Origin: Rhizosphaericola mali
Lineage (GTDB): Bacteria > Bacteroidota > Bacteroidia > Chitinophagales > Chitinophagaceae
Direction of reading: 5' to 3'
Assembly: GCF_004337365.2 (NCBI RefSeq)
Contig: NZ_CP044016.1
Span: 3,658,001 to 3,722,000, forward strand
DNA: 64,000 nucleotides
This document shows, piece by piece, positions 17,915 to 27,340 of this stretch. The position numbers and the translations under genes were made by a program. The notes under the pieces are model-generated. The model worked only from the letters and a program-made list of their open reading frames with translations. It was not told the origin of the DNA and searched no databases. Positions within the stretch are counted from its first letter, which is position 1; each line of letters begins with the position of its first letter.

Positions 17915-18090
17915 ATACTTTTATGTTATTTGGTCTATTCTTCTCAAAAATCTCGCAATTATTGACATTTGTCAATCTTTTGAAAGATTTAATAAAATTT
18001 AGAGAAATGAAGACATCCTTCAATAAAGTGAATCACAATTTAGAATTCATTGAAATATGTTTCAGATTCGGAAAATGCTATAATTTCTTG

Positions 18091-18098
18091 TAATTTTG
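18091..18098 (+). promoter_or_regulatory. Promoter -7 box for purL
   Basis: TAATTTTG matches TAnnTTTG exactly, 39 bases before the purL ATG. No purine riboswitch-like fold was recognised in the short leader. Confidence 0.45.
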
Positions 18099-18137
18099 CG
18101 TTTTATTTTTTGAATGACTTTCTTTCAATAAAACATA

Positions 18138-21100
18138 ATGATACATTTCTTTGTGAATCAGTCGGAAACCGTATATGCGGTACAGACTGCCAACGCATTT
18201 TCGCCCGAAGACATTTCTAAACTCAATTGGTTATTTGGCAACGCCCGAAAGATTGAGTCCGAAAATTTGAATGAACACTTTGTAGGACCGCGCGCTGCGA
18301 TGATAACACCTTGGAGTACCAATGCTGTAGAGATTACACAGAATATGGGAATCCAAGGTGTTATTCGTATAGAGGAGTTCCAAAAGGTTGCAGTTGACTA
18401 TACAGCCTTTGATCCGATGATTTCTCAGAAATACCCAGCACTGACGCAAACCATGTTTACCATCGATATCCAACCAGAACCCATTTTGGAAATTGATGAT
18501 ATTGAAGCGTATAACAAACAAGAAGGTTTGAGTTTAAATAAGGAAGAAGTTGGTTACCTAAACTCATTGAGTGAAAAATTAGGTAGAAAATTGACAGATT
18601 CCGAAGTTTTCGCCTTTTCTCAAGCCAATTCGGAACATTGCCGTCACAAGATTTTCAACGGAACTTTTATCATTGATGGAGAAGAAAAACCAACTTCTTT
18701 ATTCAAATTGATAAAAAAGACATCCGAAACAAATCCAAACGATATTATCTCAGCTTATAAAGACAACGTGGCATTTGTAAAAGGTCCAGTTGTAACGCAG
18801 TTTGCTCCAAAAACTGGCGACAAACCAGATTTTTATACGGAGAAAGAATTCCAATCTGTTCTTTCTCTAAAAGCAGAAACACATAATTTTCCTACTACCG
18901 TTGAACCTTTTGCAGGTGCGGCAACGGGTGCCGGCGGTGAGATTCGAGACCGTCTAGCAGGCGGACAAGGGGCATTGCCATTGGCAGGCACGGCAATTTA
19001 CATGACCGCTTATTCTCGTTTATTGGAAGATCGCCCTTGGGAAAAAGCCATGAATGAACGCAAATGGTTGTACCAAACACCTTTGGAAATATTGATTAAA
19101 GCTTCTAATGGAGCTTCTGATTTCGGTAATAAATTTGGTCAGCCATTGATTACAGGTTCGGTGTTGACATTCGAACATGAAGAAAACGGTCGCAAATTGG
19201 GCTATGACAAAGTCATCATGCAAGCGGGCGGTGTCGGTTATGGCAAATTAGAACAAGCGAAAAAACATACACCTGAAAAAGGCGACAAAATAGTTATACT
19301 CGGTGGTGAAAACTACCGTATCGGAATGGGCGGCGCGGCTGTATCTTCTGCGGAAACAGGCGCTTTTGGTTCGGGTATTGAATTAAATGCCATCCAACGT
19401 TCCAATCCAGAAATGCAAAAACGTGCTGCCAATGCCATTCGCGCGATGGTAGAAGCGGATACGAATCCGATTGTTTCTATACATGATCACGGCGCAGGTG
19501 GACATTTGAACTGCTTATCCGAATTAGTAGAAGAAACTGGCGGATTGATAGACATGGACAAATTGCCGGTCGGCGATCCTACTTTATCCGCAAAAGAAAT
19601 TATCGGTAACGAATCTCAAGAACGTATGGGCTTGGTGATCGGTGAAAAAGATATTGCAGAATTAAAAACTGTCGCGGATCGTGAACGTGCGCCTATGTTT
19701 ACGGTGGGTGACGTTACGGGTGATCATAGATTTACATTTGAATCAGAAACTACCGGCATAAAGCCGATGGATTTTGATTTGCATGATTTCTTCGGTTCTT
19801 CTCCTAAAACGATCATGCAAGACAAAACCGTGAAACATCAATATGCAGATTTGTCTTACGATGTAAAAGAATTACCTACTTATTTGCACCAATTATTACA
19901 ATTGGAAGCGGTGGCGAGTAAAGATTGGTTGACCAATAAAGTGGATCGTTGTGTGGGCGGACGTGTAGCCAAACAACAATGTGTAGGTCCATTACAATTG
20001 CCATTGAACAATGTCGGCGTAATGGCTTTGGATTACAAATCAACAGAAGGAATTGCTACAACAGTAGGACATTCTCCATTGACGGCATTGATTGATCCAG
20101 TTGCAGGTTCTCGCAATGCGATTGGCGAAGCACTTTCTAATATTGTATTTGCACCTATCAAAGATGGTTTGAAAGGAATTTCGCTTTCTGCCAATTGGAT
20201 GTGGGCTTGTAAAAATGAAGGTGAAGATGCGTCCTTATACGAAGCGGTAAAAGGTTGTTCGGACTTTGCGATTGCCTTAGGTATCAATATCCCAACGGGT
20301 AAAGATTCTCTATCCATGAAGCAACGCTATGCTGATGGTGATGTAATTGCGCCAGGTACCGTCATTATTTCCGCAGGTGGAAATTGTACAGATATTAATA
20401 AAGTAGTTGAACCCGTTTTACGCAAAAATGCAGGTTCTATATACTATATCGGCTTATCAAAAGATGAATTCAAATTAGGCGGTTCATCCTTCGGACAAAT
20501 TTTGAATAAAATAGGTCAAGAAGCTCCGACAATTAAAGATGCAGCTTATTTCAAAAAAGCATTTAACACGATCCAAGATTTGATCAAAAATGATCAAGTT
20601 GCCGCTGGACACGATATTGGTTCTGGAGGTTTGATTACGACTTTATTGGAAATGACATTTGCCGATATCAATTTGGCTGCGGATTACGACATTTCTGGTT
20701 TGTATGAATCGGATACAGTAAAAGCATTATTCAATGAAAATATTGCGGTTGTTTTACAAGCAAATAACGATGAAGCATTTGAAACTGCGTTGAAAAATGC
20801 CGGAATTGAATTTGTAAAAATTGGTAAAGCAGTCGAAGGACCACAAGTTTCCTTTAGAAACAATTTGGATTCATTCACATTTGATGTAGCCGAATTAAGA
20901 GATACTTGGTTCAAAACATCTTATTTGCTCGATCAAAAACAAACGAAGAATAATAAAGCGCAGGAGCGTTTTGATAATTACAAAAATCAGCCATTGAAAT
21001 ATATTTTCCCTCAAAATTTTGATGGGAAAAGACCAACCAATGATTTTTCCTCTCCACGTCCAAAAGCGGCCATCATCCGTGAAAAAGGTTCTAACTCTGA

Positions 21101-21809
21101 ACGCGAAATGGCGAATGCAATGTATTTATCTGGTTTCGATGTGAAAGATGTACATATGACGGATTTGATTTCTGGTAGAGAGACTTTGGAAGATATTCAA
21201 TTCATTGGCGCTGTTGGTGGATTTTCCAATTCAGATGTTTTAGGTTCTGCGAAAGGTTGGGCGGGCGCATTTTTATACAATGAAAAAGCAAAAGCGGCTT
21301 TAGATAATTTCTTTGCACGTCCTGACACGATGAGTGTCGGCATTTGTAACGGTTGTCAATTGTTGATGGAATTAGAATTGATCAATCCTGATCACAAAGA
21401 GCATGGCAAATTGTGGCACAATGATTCACATAAACATGAATCCAATTTTGTTTCTGTAACGATTCAGGAAAATAATTCTATCATGTTGTCTTCTCTAGCT
21501 GGAGCGACTTTGGGTGTTTGGATTTCACATGGTGAGGGGAAATTCCATTTGCCAAATACAGAAAATCAATATCATATTGTAAGTAAATATGCGTACGATC
21601 AATATCCACATAATCCAAACGGATCAGATTATAACACAGCAATGATGTGTGACAATACGGGTCGTCATTTGGTGACTATGCCGCATATTGAAAGATCTAC
21701 TTTCCAATGGAATTGGGCATATTATCCTGAAAATCGCACAGATGAGGTTTCCCCATGGTTGCAAGCATTTGTCAATGCTAAAAACTGGTGTGTAGCCAAT
21801 AAAAAATAA
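18138..21809 (+). CDS. purL: Phosphoribosylformylglycinamidine synthase, large single-chain form
   Basis: 1223 residues, the single-chain type related to E. coli PurL (1295 residues). It converts FGAR and glutamine to FGAM, step four of purine synthesis, in the cytoplasm. The N-terminal PurS-like region is followed by SEHCRHKIFNG, ETHNFPTTVEPFAGAATGAGGEIRD and the two PurM-like ATP-binding halves (second with GSRNAIGEALSNI and HDIGSGGLITTLLEM). The C-terminal class I glutaminase has FSNSDVLGSAKGWAG, the nucleophile Cys in GICNGCQLLMEL and the His/Glu pair near WISHGEGKF. All catalytic parts are present, so it does not need separate PurS and PurQ. Monocistronic with a terminator 20 bases after the stop. 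Confidence 0.97.
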   Translation: MIHFFVNQSETVYAVQTANAFSPEDISKLNWLFGNARKIESENLNEHFVGPRAAMITPWSTNAVEITQNMGIQGVIRIEEFQKVAVDYTAFDPMISQKYPALTQTMFTIDIQPEPILEIDDIEAYNKQEGLSLNKEEVGYLNSLSEKLGRKLTDSEVFAFSQANSEHCRHKIFNGTFIIDGEEKPTSLFKLIKKTSETNPNDIISAYKDNVAFVKGPVVTQFAPKTGDKPDFYTEKEFQSVLSLKAETHNFPTTVEPFAGAATGAGGEIRDRLAGGQGALPLAGTAIYMTAYSRLLEDRPWEKAMNERKWLYQTPLEILIKASNGASDFGNKFGQPLITGSVLTFEHEENGRKLGYDKVIMQAGGVGYGKLEQAKKHTPEKGDKIVILGGENYRIGMGGAAVSSAETGAFGSGIELNAIQRSNPEMQKRAANAIRAMVEADTNPIVSIHDHGAGGHLNCLSELVEETGGLIDMDKLPVGDPTLSAKEIIGNESQERMGLVIGEKDIAELKTVADRERAPMFTVGDVTGDHRFTFESETTGIKPMDFDLHDFFGSSPKTIMQDKTVKHQYADLSYDVKELPTYLHQLLQLEAVASKDWLTNKVDRCVGGRVAKQQCVGPLQLPLNNVGVMALDYKSTEGIATTVGHSPLTALIDPVAGSRNAIGEALSNIVFAPIKDGLKGISLSANWMWACKNEGEDASLYEAVKGCSDFAIALGINIPTGKDSLSMKQRYADGDVIAPGTVIISAGGNCTDINKVVEPVLRKNAGSIYYIGLSKDEFKLGGSSFGQILNKIGQEAPTIKDAAYFKKAFNTIQDLIKNDQVAAGHDIGSGGLITTLLEMTFADINLAADYDISGLYESDTVKALFNENIAVVLQANNDEAFETALKNAGIEFVKIGKAVEGPQVSFRNNLDSFTFDVAELRDTWFKTSYLLDQKQTKNNKAQERFDNYKNQPLKYIFPQNFDGKRPTNDFSSPRPKAAIIREKGSNSEREMANAMYLSGFDVKDVHMTDLISGRETLEDIQFIGAVGGFSNSDVLGSAKGWAGAFLYNEKAKAALDNFFARPDTMSVGICNGCQLLMELELINPDHKEHGKLWHNDSHKHESNFVSVTIQENNSIMLSSLAGATLGVWISHGEGKFHLPNTENQYHIVSKYAYDQYPHNPNGSDYNTAMMCDNTGRHLVTMPHIERSTFQWNWAYYPENRTDEVSPWLQAFVNAKNWCVANKK

Positions 21810-21828
21810 TCTAAACAATCATTTTTAT

Positions 21829-21869
21829 AAAAAGGAAAGCATTTCTATATGGAAATAGCTTTCCTTTTT
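21829..21869 (+). terminator. Terminator after purL
   Basis: Arms AAAAAGGAAAGC (21829-21840) and GCTTTCCTTTTT (21858-21869) pair perfectly; the loop contains a second short stem (ATTTC/GGAAAT). Its last T forms the first base of the coaE -7 box. Confidence 0.8.
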
Positions 21870-21877
21870 TACTTTTG
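21870..21877 (+). promoter_or_regulatory. Promoter -7 box for coaE
   Basis: TACTTTTG matches TAnnTTTG exactly, 17 bases before the coaE ATG and directly joined to the purL terminator. Confidence 0.5.
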
Positions 21878-21894
21878 GAAAGAAATCGAATGTT

Positions 21895-22491
21895 ATGCTA
21901 AAAATCGGATTAACGGGCGGAATAGGAAGTGGTAAAAGCACCGTAGCTAAAATTTTCCAAACTTTAGGCATTCCTGTTTTTGATGCAGATACGGTAGCGA
22001 AATCTATAATGAATGAAAATGCCGAACTCAAATTAAAAATCCAACAGCAATTCGGAGACGCAACATATAAAGACGACGTTTTGGATCGCGCGTATTTAGC
22101 AAATATCGTATTCAAAGATCCATATCAATTGGCGATTTTAAATAGTTTGGTGCATCCTGCAACGATACAAGCTGCAGAGGATTGGTTCCAAAAACAATCC
22201 GTACCTTACGTTATTAAAGAAGCGGCGTTATTATTCGAGTCAGGAACCGCTGGTAATTTGGATGAAGTGATTGGCGTATATGCTCCTTTGACAGTTCGGT
22301 TAGCTCGTGTTAAAAAGCGTGACAATGCAGATATTGAAGCAATAAAAAATCGTATGAAGAACCAAATTGAGGAAGAAATGAAAATGAAATTATGTGATCG
22401 AATAATTTACAATAATGACTCCGAAGCCATTTTACCTCAAGTATTACAATTACACAAATATTATTTGCAAAAAAGCCAACAACACGTTTAA
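21895..22491 (+). CDS. coaE: Dephospho-CoA kinase
   Basis: 198 residues, normal for CoaE. It phosphorylates the 3' hydroxyl of dephospho-CoA, the last step of coenzyme A synthesis. The P-loop is GLTGGIGSGKST at residues 5-16, followed by the family motifs FDADTVAKSI and LVHPATIQAAEDW, and the adenylate-kinase-like lid EVIGVYAPLTVRLARVKKRDN. The C-terminal DRIIYNNDS is also conserved. The gene has its own TAnnTTTG promoter behind the purL terminator. No other CoA pathway genes are nearby. Confidence 0.96.
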   Translation: MLKIGLTGGIGSGKSTVAKIFQTLGIPVFDADTVAKSIMNENAELKLKIQQQFGDATYKDDVLDRAYLANIVFKDPYQLAILNSLVHPATIQAAEDWFQKQSVPYVIKEAALLFESGTAGNLDEVIGVYAPLTVRLARVKKRDNADIEAIKNRMKNQIEEEMKMKLCDRIIYNNDSEAILPQVLQLHKYYLQKSQQHV

Positions 22492-22605
22492 ACTTTTCGT
22501 AAATTAGTTGGAAAGAAAATTTTTTGTTAAAGACAGTATTTTATTAATCTTTCCCATTATTTTTATAGTCAAATCTTCAAATTAAAACCTAAATAAATCA
22601 TAAAC

Positions 22606-23271
22606 ATGAAAAAGCTATTACTATGGAGTTTGTTATTAGCAACAGCCGTAGGCTTCACTGCTTGTAGTACATCGCAGTTGAGTTCAAGCTGGGCAGCTAA
22701 AAATGCACCAGAAACAAAATTTAAAAAGATTCTCATCTTAGGTATGATGAGCAAAAAGAATCTTGGCGTAAAATCCAAGATGGAAGCTGAGTTAGTTAAA
22801 GATTTATCCAAATATGGTCAAACAGCTGTTGCTGCAACTGCCGAATATGCACCTAATACATTCAGCAAAATGAATGAATCCGAAGCATTGGAAAAATTCA
22901 ACAACGAAGGTTATGATGGCGTTATGACCATTACCTTAGTGGATAAAGACAAACAAAACAGATTTATGCCAGGTGGTGGTTGGGGTCCAGGCTTTTACCC
23001 ATACTATGGTAGTTTCTGGGGATACTATTCCTATTATTCTCCTTGGGCTTGGGGTCCAGGATGGGGCGGCGGATACGGTTATGGCGGTGGTACATATACA
23101 ACTACCAACTATATCTTCGAAACCAATTTGTATGATGTAACAGCAAATAATACATTGTTGTACTCTGCACAGTCAACATCATTTGACCCTAGTTCTGCTA
23201 ATAACTTAGCAACTGATTACGCTCGTACAATTGTGAAAGATTTATTGGCAAAGGGATTTATCAATAAATAA
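22606..23271 (+). CDS. Lipoprotein with Gly/Tyr/Trp-rich segment (DUF4136-like)
   Basis: 221 residues. The start MKKLLLWSLLLATAVGFTAC is a lipoprotein signal, with Cys20 as the likely lipidated residue. After it comes a compact domain with SSSWAAKNAPETKFKKILILGMM, EAELVKDLSKYG and FNNEGYDGVMTITLVDKD, resembling DUF4136-type envelope lipoproteins. Residues about 124-165 are rich in Gly, Tyr, Trp and Pro, a low-complexity region. The C-terminal YARTIVKDLLAKGFI completes the alpha/beta domain. It is probably anchored in the inner leaflet of the outer membrane. Family assignment is from general pattern, and function is unknown. A terminator lies 22 bases after the stop. Confidence 0.7.
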   Translation: MKKLLLWSLLLATAVGFTACSTSQLSSSWAAKNAPETKFKKILILGMMSKKNLGVKSKMEAELVKDLSKYGQTAVAATAEYAPNTFSKMNESEALEKFNNEGYDGVMTITLVDKDKQNRFMPGGGWGPGFYPYYGSFWGYYSYYSPWAWGPGWGGGYGYGGGTYTTTNYIFETNLYDVTANNTLLYSAQSTSFDPSSANNLATDYARTIVKDLLAKGFINK

Positions 23272-23293
23272 TATTTTCAATAAGTAATAGATT

Positions 23294-23318
23294 AAGCTAC
23301 CTTTTAGGTAGCTTTTTT
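23294..23318 (+). terminator. Rho-independent terminator after the lipoprotein gene
   Basis: Stem AAGCTACC (23294-23301) / GGTAGCTT (23307-23314) with loop TTTTA, followed by a run of T. Confidence 0.85.
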
Positions 23319-23363
23319 TATGGAAAAAAATTAGCTTCGCAAGTATAGTTCAATTATTCAAAT

Positions 23364-25028
23364 ATGATCAATAACGAAATAATCGCTGGCAATTTTGCAC
23401 TTCTTGCCAAACTCATGGAAGTAAATGGAGAAAATCCTTTCAAAATTAAATCCTACGCCAATGTGGTGCGAACGATTGAAAAATATCCACAAGAATTAAG
23501 CGAATTACTAGAAGCAGAATTATTTCAAATAAAAGGAATTGGAGACGCTATTGGGAATAAAATTATAGAGCAATTACACACAGGCAAATTAACACTTTTA
23601 GAAAAATATTTGCAAGAAACACCTGCGGGCATAATTGAAATGTTGCAAATAAAAGGCCTGGGCGTCAAAAAAATAGTGACGATTTGGAAAGAATTGGGCA
23701 TTGAAACTTTGGGCGAATTATTATACGCTTGCGAAGAAAATCGCTTGATGCACTATAAAGGTTTTGGTGAAAAAACGCAGGAAAATATAAAAGCAATCAT
23801 AGAATTTTATCTAAAAAGTCAAGGTTTACTTTTATATGCAGAAGCGGAAGCTTTTTATAATTTGATTCAAAAAACACTTGACAAATACAAGAATTTTCAA
23901 TTCTTAATTGCAGGCGCCTACCGAGAACAACAAGAGATTATAGAAAAATTGGTGTGGGTAACGGATGCAGATAAAGTCACTTTAGAATCAATAGCAGAAA
24001 AATTAAACTGGACAATTATCGATCCCTCTGAAAAAACTATAGAATTTATCACCGCAGAAAAATTGAAGTTAGTATTTCATTTTTCAACAAAAGAGTCGAT
24101 TGTTGTAGATCAATTTTTACAAACTGGTTCGGATGAATTTCATGCAATTTTTCCATTAAATAAGGAAACAACAATTACTCAAGAAGAAGATATTTTTACA
24201 AATGCGGGCTTGCATTATATTCCAGCCTATCGTAGAGATTATCCCGAAATTATTGAAACAGCCAAACAAAAGGAAATTGAAATTGGCATACAAGTAGATC
24301 AGATTAAAGGTATTATTCACTGTCATAGTGTGTGGAGTGATGGCGCCAATACTATTGAAGAAATGGCATTGGCCGCTGCAAATCTAAATATGGAATATAT
24401 TGCGATGAGTGATCACTCTCAATCCGCATTTTATGCCAATGGCCTAACTCCGGAAAGAATCTTAGAACAGCATAAAGAAATTGAAGATCTCAATACAAAA
24501 AATAACACGATTCCCATTTTTAAAAGTATTGAAAGCGATATTTTGTACGATGGAAATTTGGATTACGCGCCAGAAATTTTATCTCAATTTGATATAATTA
24601 TCGCATCCGTGCATTCCATTTTAAAAATGGATAAAGAAAAAGCGACAAGCCGCATTATTGCAGCAGTGGAGAATCCTTTTACCTCTATTTTGGGACATAT
24701 GACGGGCCGATTGCTTTTATCTAGAGCGGGATATCCGATTGACCATTCATCTGTCATTGATGCATGCGCAGCCCATAACGTCGTCATCGAGTTAAATGCA
24801 CATCCTAGAAGATTAGATATTGATTGGAAATGGATCGACTATGCACTCAATAAAGGCGTAAAAATTTCTATCAACTCTGATGCGCATAGTACAGAGGGGT
24901 TAAAAGTGTTGAAATACGGCGTATTAGTTGCGCAAAAGACAGGATTATCCACTACGCAAAATATTAGTAGCTATAGTTTGGATGCATTCCAAGAATTTTT
25001 ACAACAACAAAAAACAAAAAGACCTTAA
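23364..25028 (+). CDS. PolX-family protein with intact PHP domain and degenerate polymerase site
   Basis: 554 residues, close to bacterial PolX (about 570). Residues 1-150 hold the helix-hairpin-helix region (IKGIGDAIGNKI, IKGLGVKKIV, YKGFGEKTQENI). The nucleotidyltransferase palm is degenerate: the GSxRR loop is GAYRE (184-188), the two-Asp motif following it is replaced by EKLVWVT (194-200), and the third Asp strand reads LKLVFHF. The C-terminal PHP phosphoesterase keeps HCHSVWSDG, MSDHS, ESDILYDGN, SVHS and NSDAHS, so 3'-5' exonuclease or AP-site activity is plausible. Best read as a DNA-repair nuclease on a dead polymerase scaffold. The TPR gene follows after 10 bases. Confidence 0.88.
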   Translation: MINNEIIAGNFALLAKLMEVNGENPFKIKSYANVVRTIEKYPQELSELLEAELFQIKGIGDAIGNKIIEQLHTGKLTLLEKYLQETPAGIIEMLQIKGLGVKKIVTIWKELGIETLGELLYACEENRLMHYKGFGEKTQENIKAIIEFYLKSQGLLLYAEAEAFYNLIQKTLDKYKNFQFLIAGAYREQQEIIEKLVWVTDADKVTLESIAEKLNWTIIDPSEKTIEFITAEKLKLVFHFSTKESIVVDQFLQTGSDEFHAIFPLNKETTITQEEDIFTNAGLHYIPAYRRDYPEIIETAKQKEIEIGIQVDQIKGIIHCHSVWSDGANTIEEMALAAANLNMEYIAMSDHSQSAFYANGLTPERILEQHKEIEDLNTKNNTIPIFKSIESDILYDGNLDYAPEILSQFDIIIASVHSILKMDKEKATSRIIAAVENPFTSILGHMTGRLLLSRAGYPIDHSSVIDACAAHNVVIELNAHPRRLDIDWKWIDYALNKGVKISINSDAHSTEGLKVLKYGVLVAQKTGLSTTQNISSYSLDAFQEFLQQQKTKRP

Positions 25029-25038
25029 TTTTAGCAAT

Positions 25039-25350
25039 ATGGACCGAATTGAAAAAATAAAAGAATTATTAAAAGATAATCCTATAGACAGTTTTCTTAG
25101 ACATGCACTCGCATTAGAATATATCAAATTAGAAGATTTCACCCTTGCACAGCAGACATTCATTGAACTTTTGAATGATGACCCTAATTATGTTGGTTCC
25201 TATTATCACATAGCCAAATTATTAGAAAGTCAAAACGAAAAAGAAAAAGCAATTTTTTACTATGAAAAAGGAATGGAAATCGCCAAGAAATTAAATGATC
25301 GGCACGCTTATAACGAATTGCAATCCGCCTACGAAGAATATTTATACTAA
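25039..25350 (+). CDS. Small TPR-repeat protein
   Basis: 103 residues beginning at the ATG at 25039 (MDRIEKIKELLKDNP); the open frame extends upstream through the end of PolX but that part reads as out-of-frame polX sequence. Two tetratricopeptide-like units are visible: SFLRHALALEYIKLEDFTLAQQTFIELLNDDPN and VGSYYHIAKLLESQNEKEKAIFYYEKGMEIA. There is no signal peptide or membrane helix, so it is a cytoplasmic adaptor-type protein. It is 10 bases after PolX and 3 bases before the MFS gene, so the three are likely one transcript. Function unknown. Confidence 0.8.
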   Translation: MDRIEKIKELLKDNPIDSFLRHALALEYIKLEDFTLAQQTFIELLNDDPNYVGSYYHIAKLLESQNEKEKAIFYYEKGMEIAKKLNDRHAYNELQSAYEEYLY

Positions 25351-25353
25351 ACT

Positions 25354-26649
25354 ATGACAGAAATTTCAAATAATACGACCACTGGATCTCGTTTAAAATC
25401 TATAGTTGGCGGCTCGATTGGTAACCTTGTAGAATGGTACGATTGGTATACCTATTCCGCATTTGCGTTGTATTTTTCGGCATCGTTTTTCCCTTCTGGA
25501 AATACAACGGTGGAACTATTAGATTCTGCAGCCGTATTTGCAGGAGGATTTTTAATGCGCCCGATTGGAGGTTGGTTATTTGGAAATATCGCAGACAAAT
25601 TAGGGCGTAAAAAATCCATGACAATTTCTGTTTTATTAATGGCTATTGGCTCATTGATGATTGCATTTTGTCCCAACTATAAAAGTATAGGCATATTTGC
25701 TCCGATAGTTTTGATTTTAGCACGATTAATTCAAGGTGTGAGTGTCGGTGGTGAGTATGGTACTTCCGCTACTTATTTGAGTGAAATGGCAACTCCAAAG
25801 CGAAGAGGTTTTTTCGCGAGTTTTCAATATGTGACGCTTGTAGGCGGACAGTTGGTCGCACTCGGCGTGCAATTAATTTTGCAAAAAAATATGGATGCCG
25901 CGGAATTGTATAGTTGGGGCTGGCGTATTCCTTTTGTTTTAGGTGCAGTAATTTCTGTCATAGCCTTGTATTTACGACAACATATTGCAGAAACAAGTGC
26001 ATTTGAAAAAGAAAAACAAGACGCGAATCCTTCCAAAGAAAAACAAGGCATCCAACTATTATTGCAATATCCAAAAGAAGTATTGACTGTTGTAGGCTTA
26101 ACCTTGGGAGGAACTATTGGATTTTATACGTATAGTATTTATATGCAAAAATTTCTTGTGAATACAGTTCATTTAACCAAAGAAACCTCCACAGAATTGA
26201 CATTTACGAGCTTGTTACTATTTGCATTTTTGCAACCCTTATTTGGTTTGCTTTCAGATAAAATTGGAAGAAAACCTTTGTTGATTTCCTTTGGTGTTTT
26301 GGGTACGATTTTCACCGTTCCATTAATGACGTTTTTAAGTCATCAAACGAATACGACAATTATTTTTCTTTTAATCATGTGCGGCTTGGCTATTATTAGT
26401 GGTTATACGAGTATCAATGCGGTGGTAAAAGCAGAATTATTTCCAGCCAAAGTGCGTGCTTTAGGCGTTGGGTTACCGTATGCCTTGACAACCGCTATTT
26501 TCGGCGGCACAGCAGAAGTTGTGGCTCTTTGGTTTAAGAAAATCGGTCATGAAAATTATTTTTATTGGTACGTAACTATAACGATTTTCATTTCCCTAAC
26601 TATTTACCTGACGATGAAAGATTCCAAACATCATTCTAAGATGGAGTAG
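25354..26649 (+). CDS. MFS transporter, metabolite:H+ symporter family
   Basis: 431 residues with twelve predicted membrane helices. The opening SIVGGSIGNLVEWYDWYTYSAFALYFS is the hallmark of the metabolite:H+ symporter (MHS) family (KgtP, ProP, ShiA, citrate carriers). The MFS motif A in the loop between helices 2 and 3 is NIADKLGRKKSM, repeated in the second half as LLSDKIGRKPLL. Helix 4 has RLIQGVSVGGEYGTSATYLSEMA. It probably imports a dicarboxylate, tricarboxylate or osmolyte with protons, with an alpha-ketoglutarate-type substrate as the first guess. It follows the TPR gene by 3 bases and overlaps the end of the convergent nth gene by 14 bases. Confidence 0.9.
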   Translation: MTEISNNTTTGSRLKSIVGGSIGNLVEWYDWYTYSAFALYFSASFFPSGNTTVELLDSAAVFAGGFLMRPIGGWLFGNIADKLGRKKSMTISVLLMAIGSLMIAFCPNYKSIGIFAPIVLILARLIQGVSVGGEYGTSATYLSEMATPKRRGFFASFQYVTLVGGQLVALGVQLILQKNMDAAELYSWGWRIPFVLGAVISVIALYLRQHIAETSAFEKEKQDANPSKEKQGIQLLLQYPKEVLTVVGLTLGGTIGFYTYSIYMQKFLVNTVHLTKETSTELTFTSLLLFAFLQPLFGLLSDKIGRKPLLISFGVLGTIFTVPLMTFLSHQTNTTIIFLLIMCGLAIISGYTSINAVVKAELFPAKVRALGVGLPYALTTAIFGGTAEVVALWFKKIGHENYFYWYVTITIFISLTIYLTMKDSKHHSKME

Positions 26650-27292
26650 CCGTTTTTTGTAAAGTTTGATAGTATTTACAAACCTCCGTCAGACCACATT
26701 TTTCACACTTTGGCGTGCGCGCAAGGCATGTGTATCGACCATGTAAAATCAACCAATGGTGTGCAATATGAATCAGTTCTTTGGGTATATGTTTGATTAA
26801 TTGTTTTTCCGCAGCCAATACAGTTGTCGCTTTATTAGTCAATCCAATACGCGCAGACACCCTAAAAACATGCGTATCGACCGCCATATTAGGTTGGTGA
26901 TCCACTACAGAAGTGATTACATTAGCAGTTTTCCTACCTACACCAGGTAATTTTACTAATTCATCCACTGTCATGGGAATCTCACCATCAAAATCATTTC
27001 GTACCATTTGCGCCATAGAGATCAGGTGACGCGCTTTACTATTGGGATATGAAATACTTTTAATGAGAGGAAATAATGCATCAAAATCCGTCTCACTCAA
27101 CGTAACAATATCTGGATATTTATGAAAAATGGCAGGCGTAGTTAGGTTAACGCGCTTATCGGTACATTGTGCAGAAAGCATCACTGCAACCAATAGCTGA
27201 TAGGTATTTTCATAGTGTAATTCTGTCTCTGCGACAGGCATGTGCTCTTGAAAATAATTTAAAACAAATGTGTAACGATCATTAATTCGCAT
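26636..27292 (-). CDS. nth: Endonuclease III, DNA glycosylase/AP lyase
   Basis: 218 residues, the size of E. coli Nth (211). It removes oxidised pyrimidines and cuts the abasic strand. The catalytic Lys lies in the helix-hairpin-helix LPGVGRKTANV and the catalytic Asp in VDTHVFRVSARIGL. The C-terminal [4Fe-4S] ligands are Cys-x6-Cys-x2-Cys-x5-Cys in CLARTPKCEKCGLTEVCKYY. The N-terminal LLVAVMLSAQCTDKRVN is also conserved. A TAnnTTTG box is 18 bases upstream. It overlaps the 3' end of the MFS gene. Confidence 0.96.
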   Translation of the reverse strand: MRINDRYTFVLNYFQEHMPVAETELHYENTYQLLVAVMLSAQCTDKRVNLTTPAIFHKYPDIVTLSETDFDALFPLIKSISYPNSKARHLISMAQMVRNDFDGEIPMTVDELVKLPGVGRKTANVITSVVDHQPNMAVDTHVFRVSARIGLTNKATTVLAAEKQLIKHIPKELIHIAHHWLILHGRYTCLARTPKCEKCGLTEVCKYYQTLQKTATPS

Positions 27293-27310
27293 CGCAAAAA
27301 ATTAGTTACA

Positions 27311-27318
27311 CAAATGTA
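27311..27318 (-). promoter_or_regulatory. Promoter -7 box for nth
   Basis: Minus-strand TACATTTG matches TAnnTTTG exactly, 18 bases before the ATG at 27292. Confidence 0.5.
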
Positions 27319-27340
27319 GAAAATAAATTTACAACTAGAG

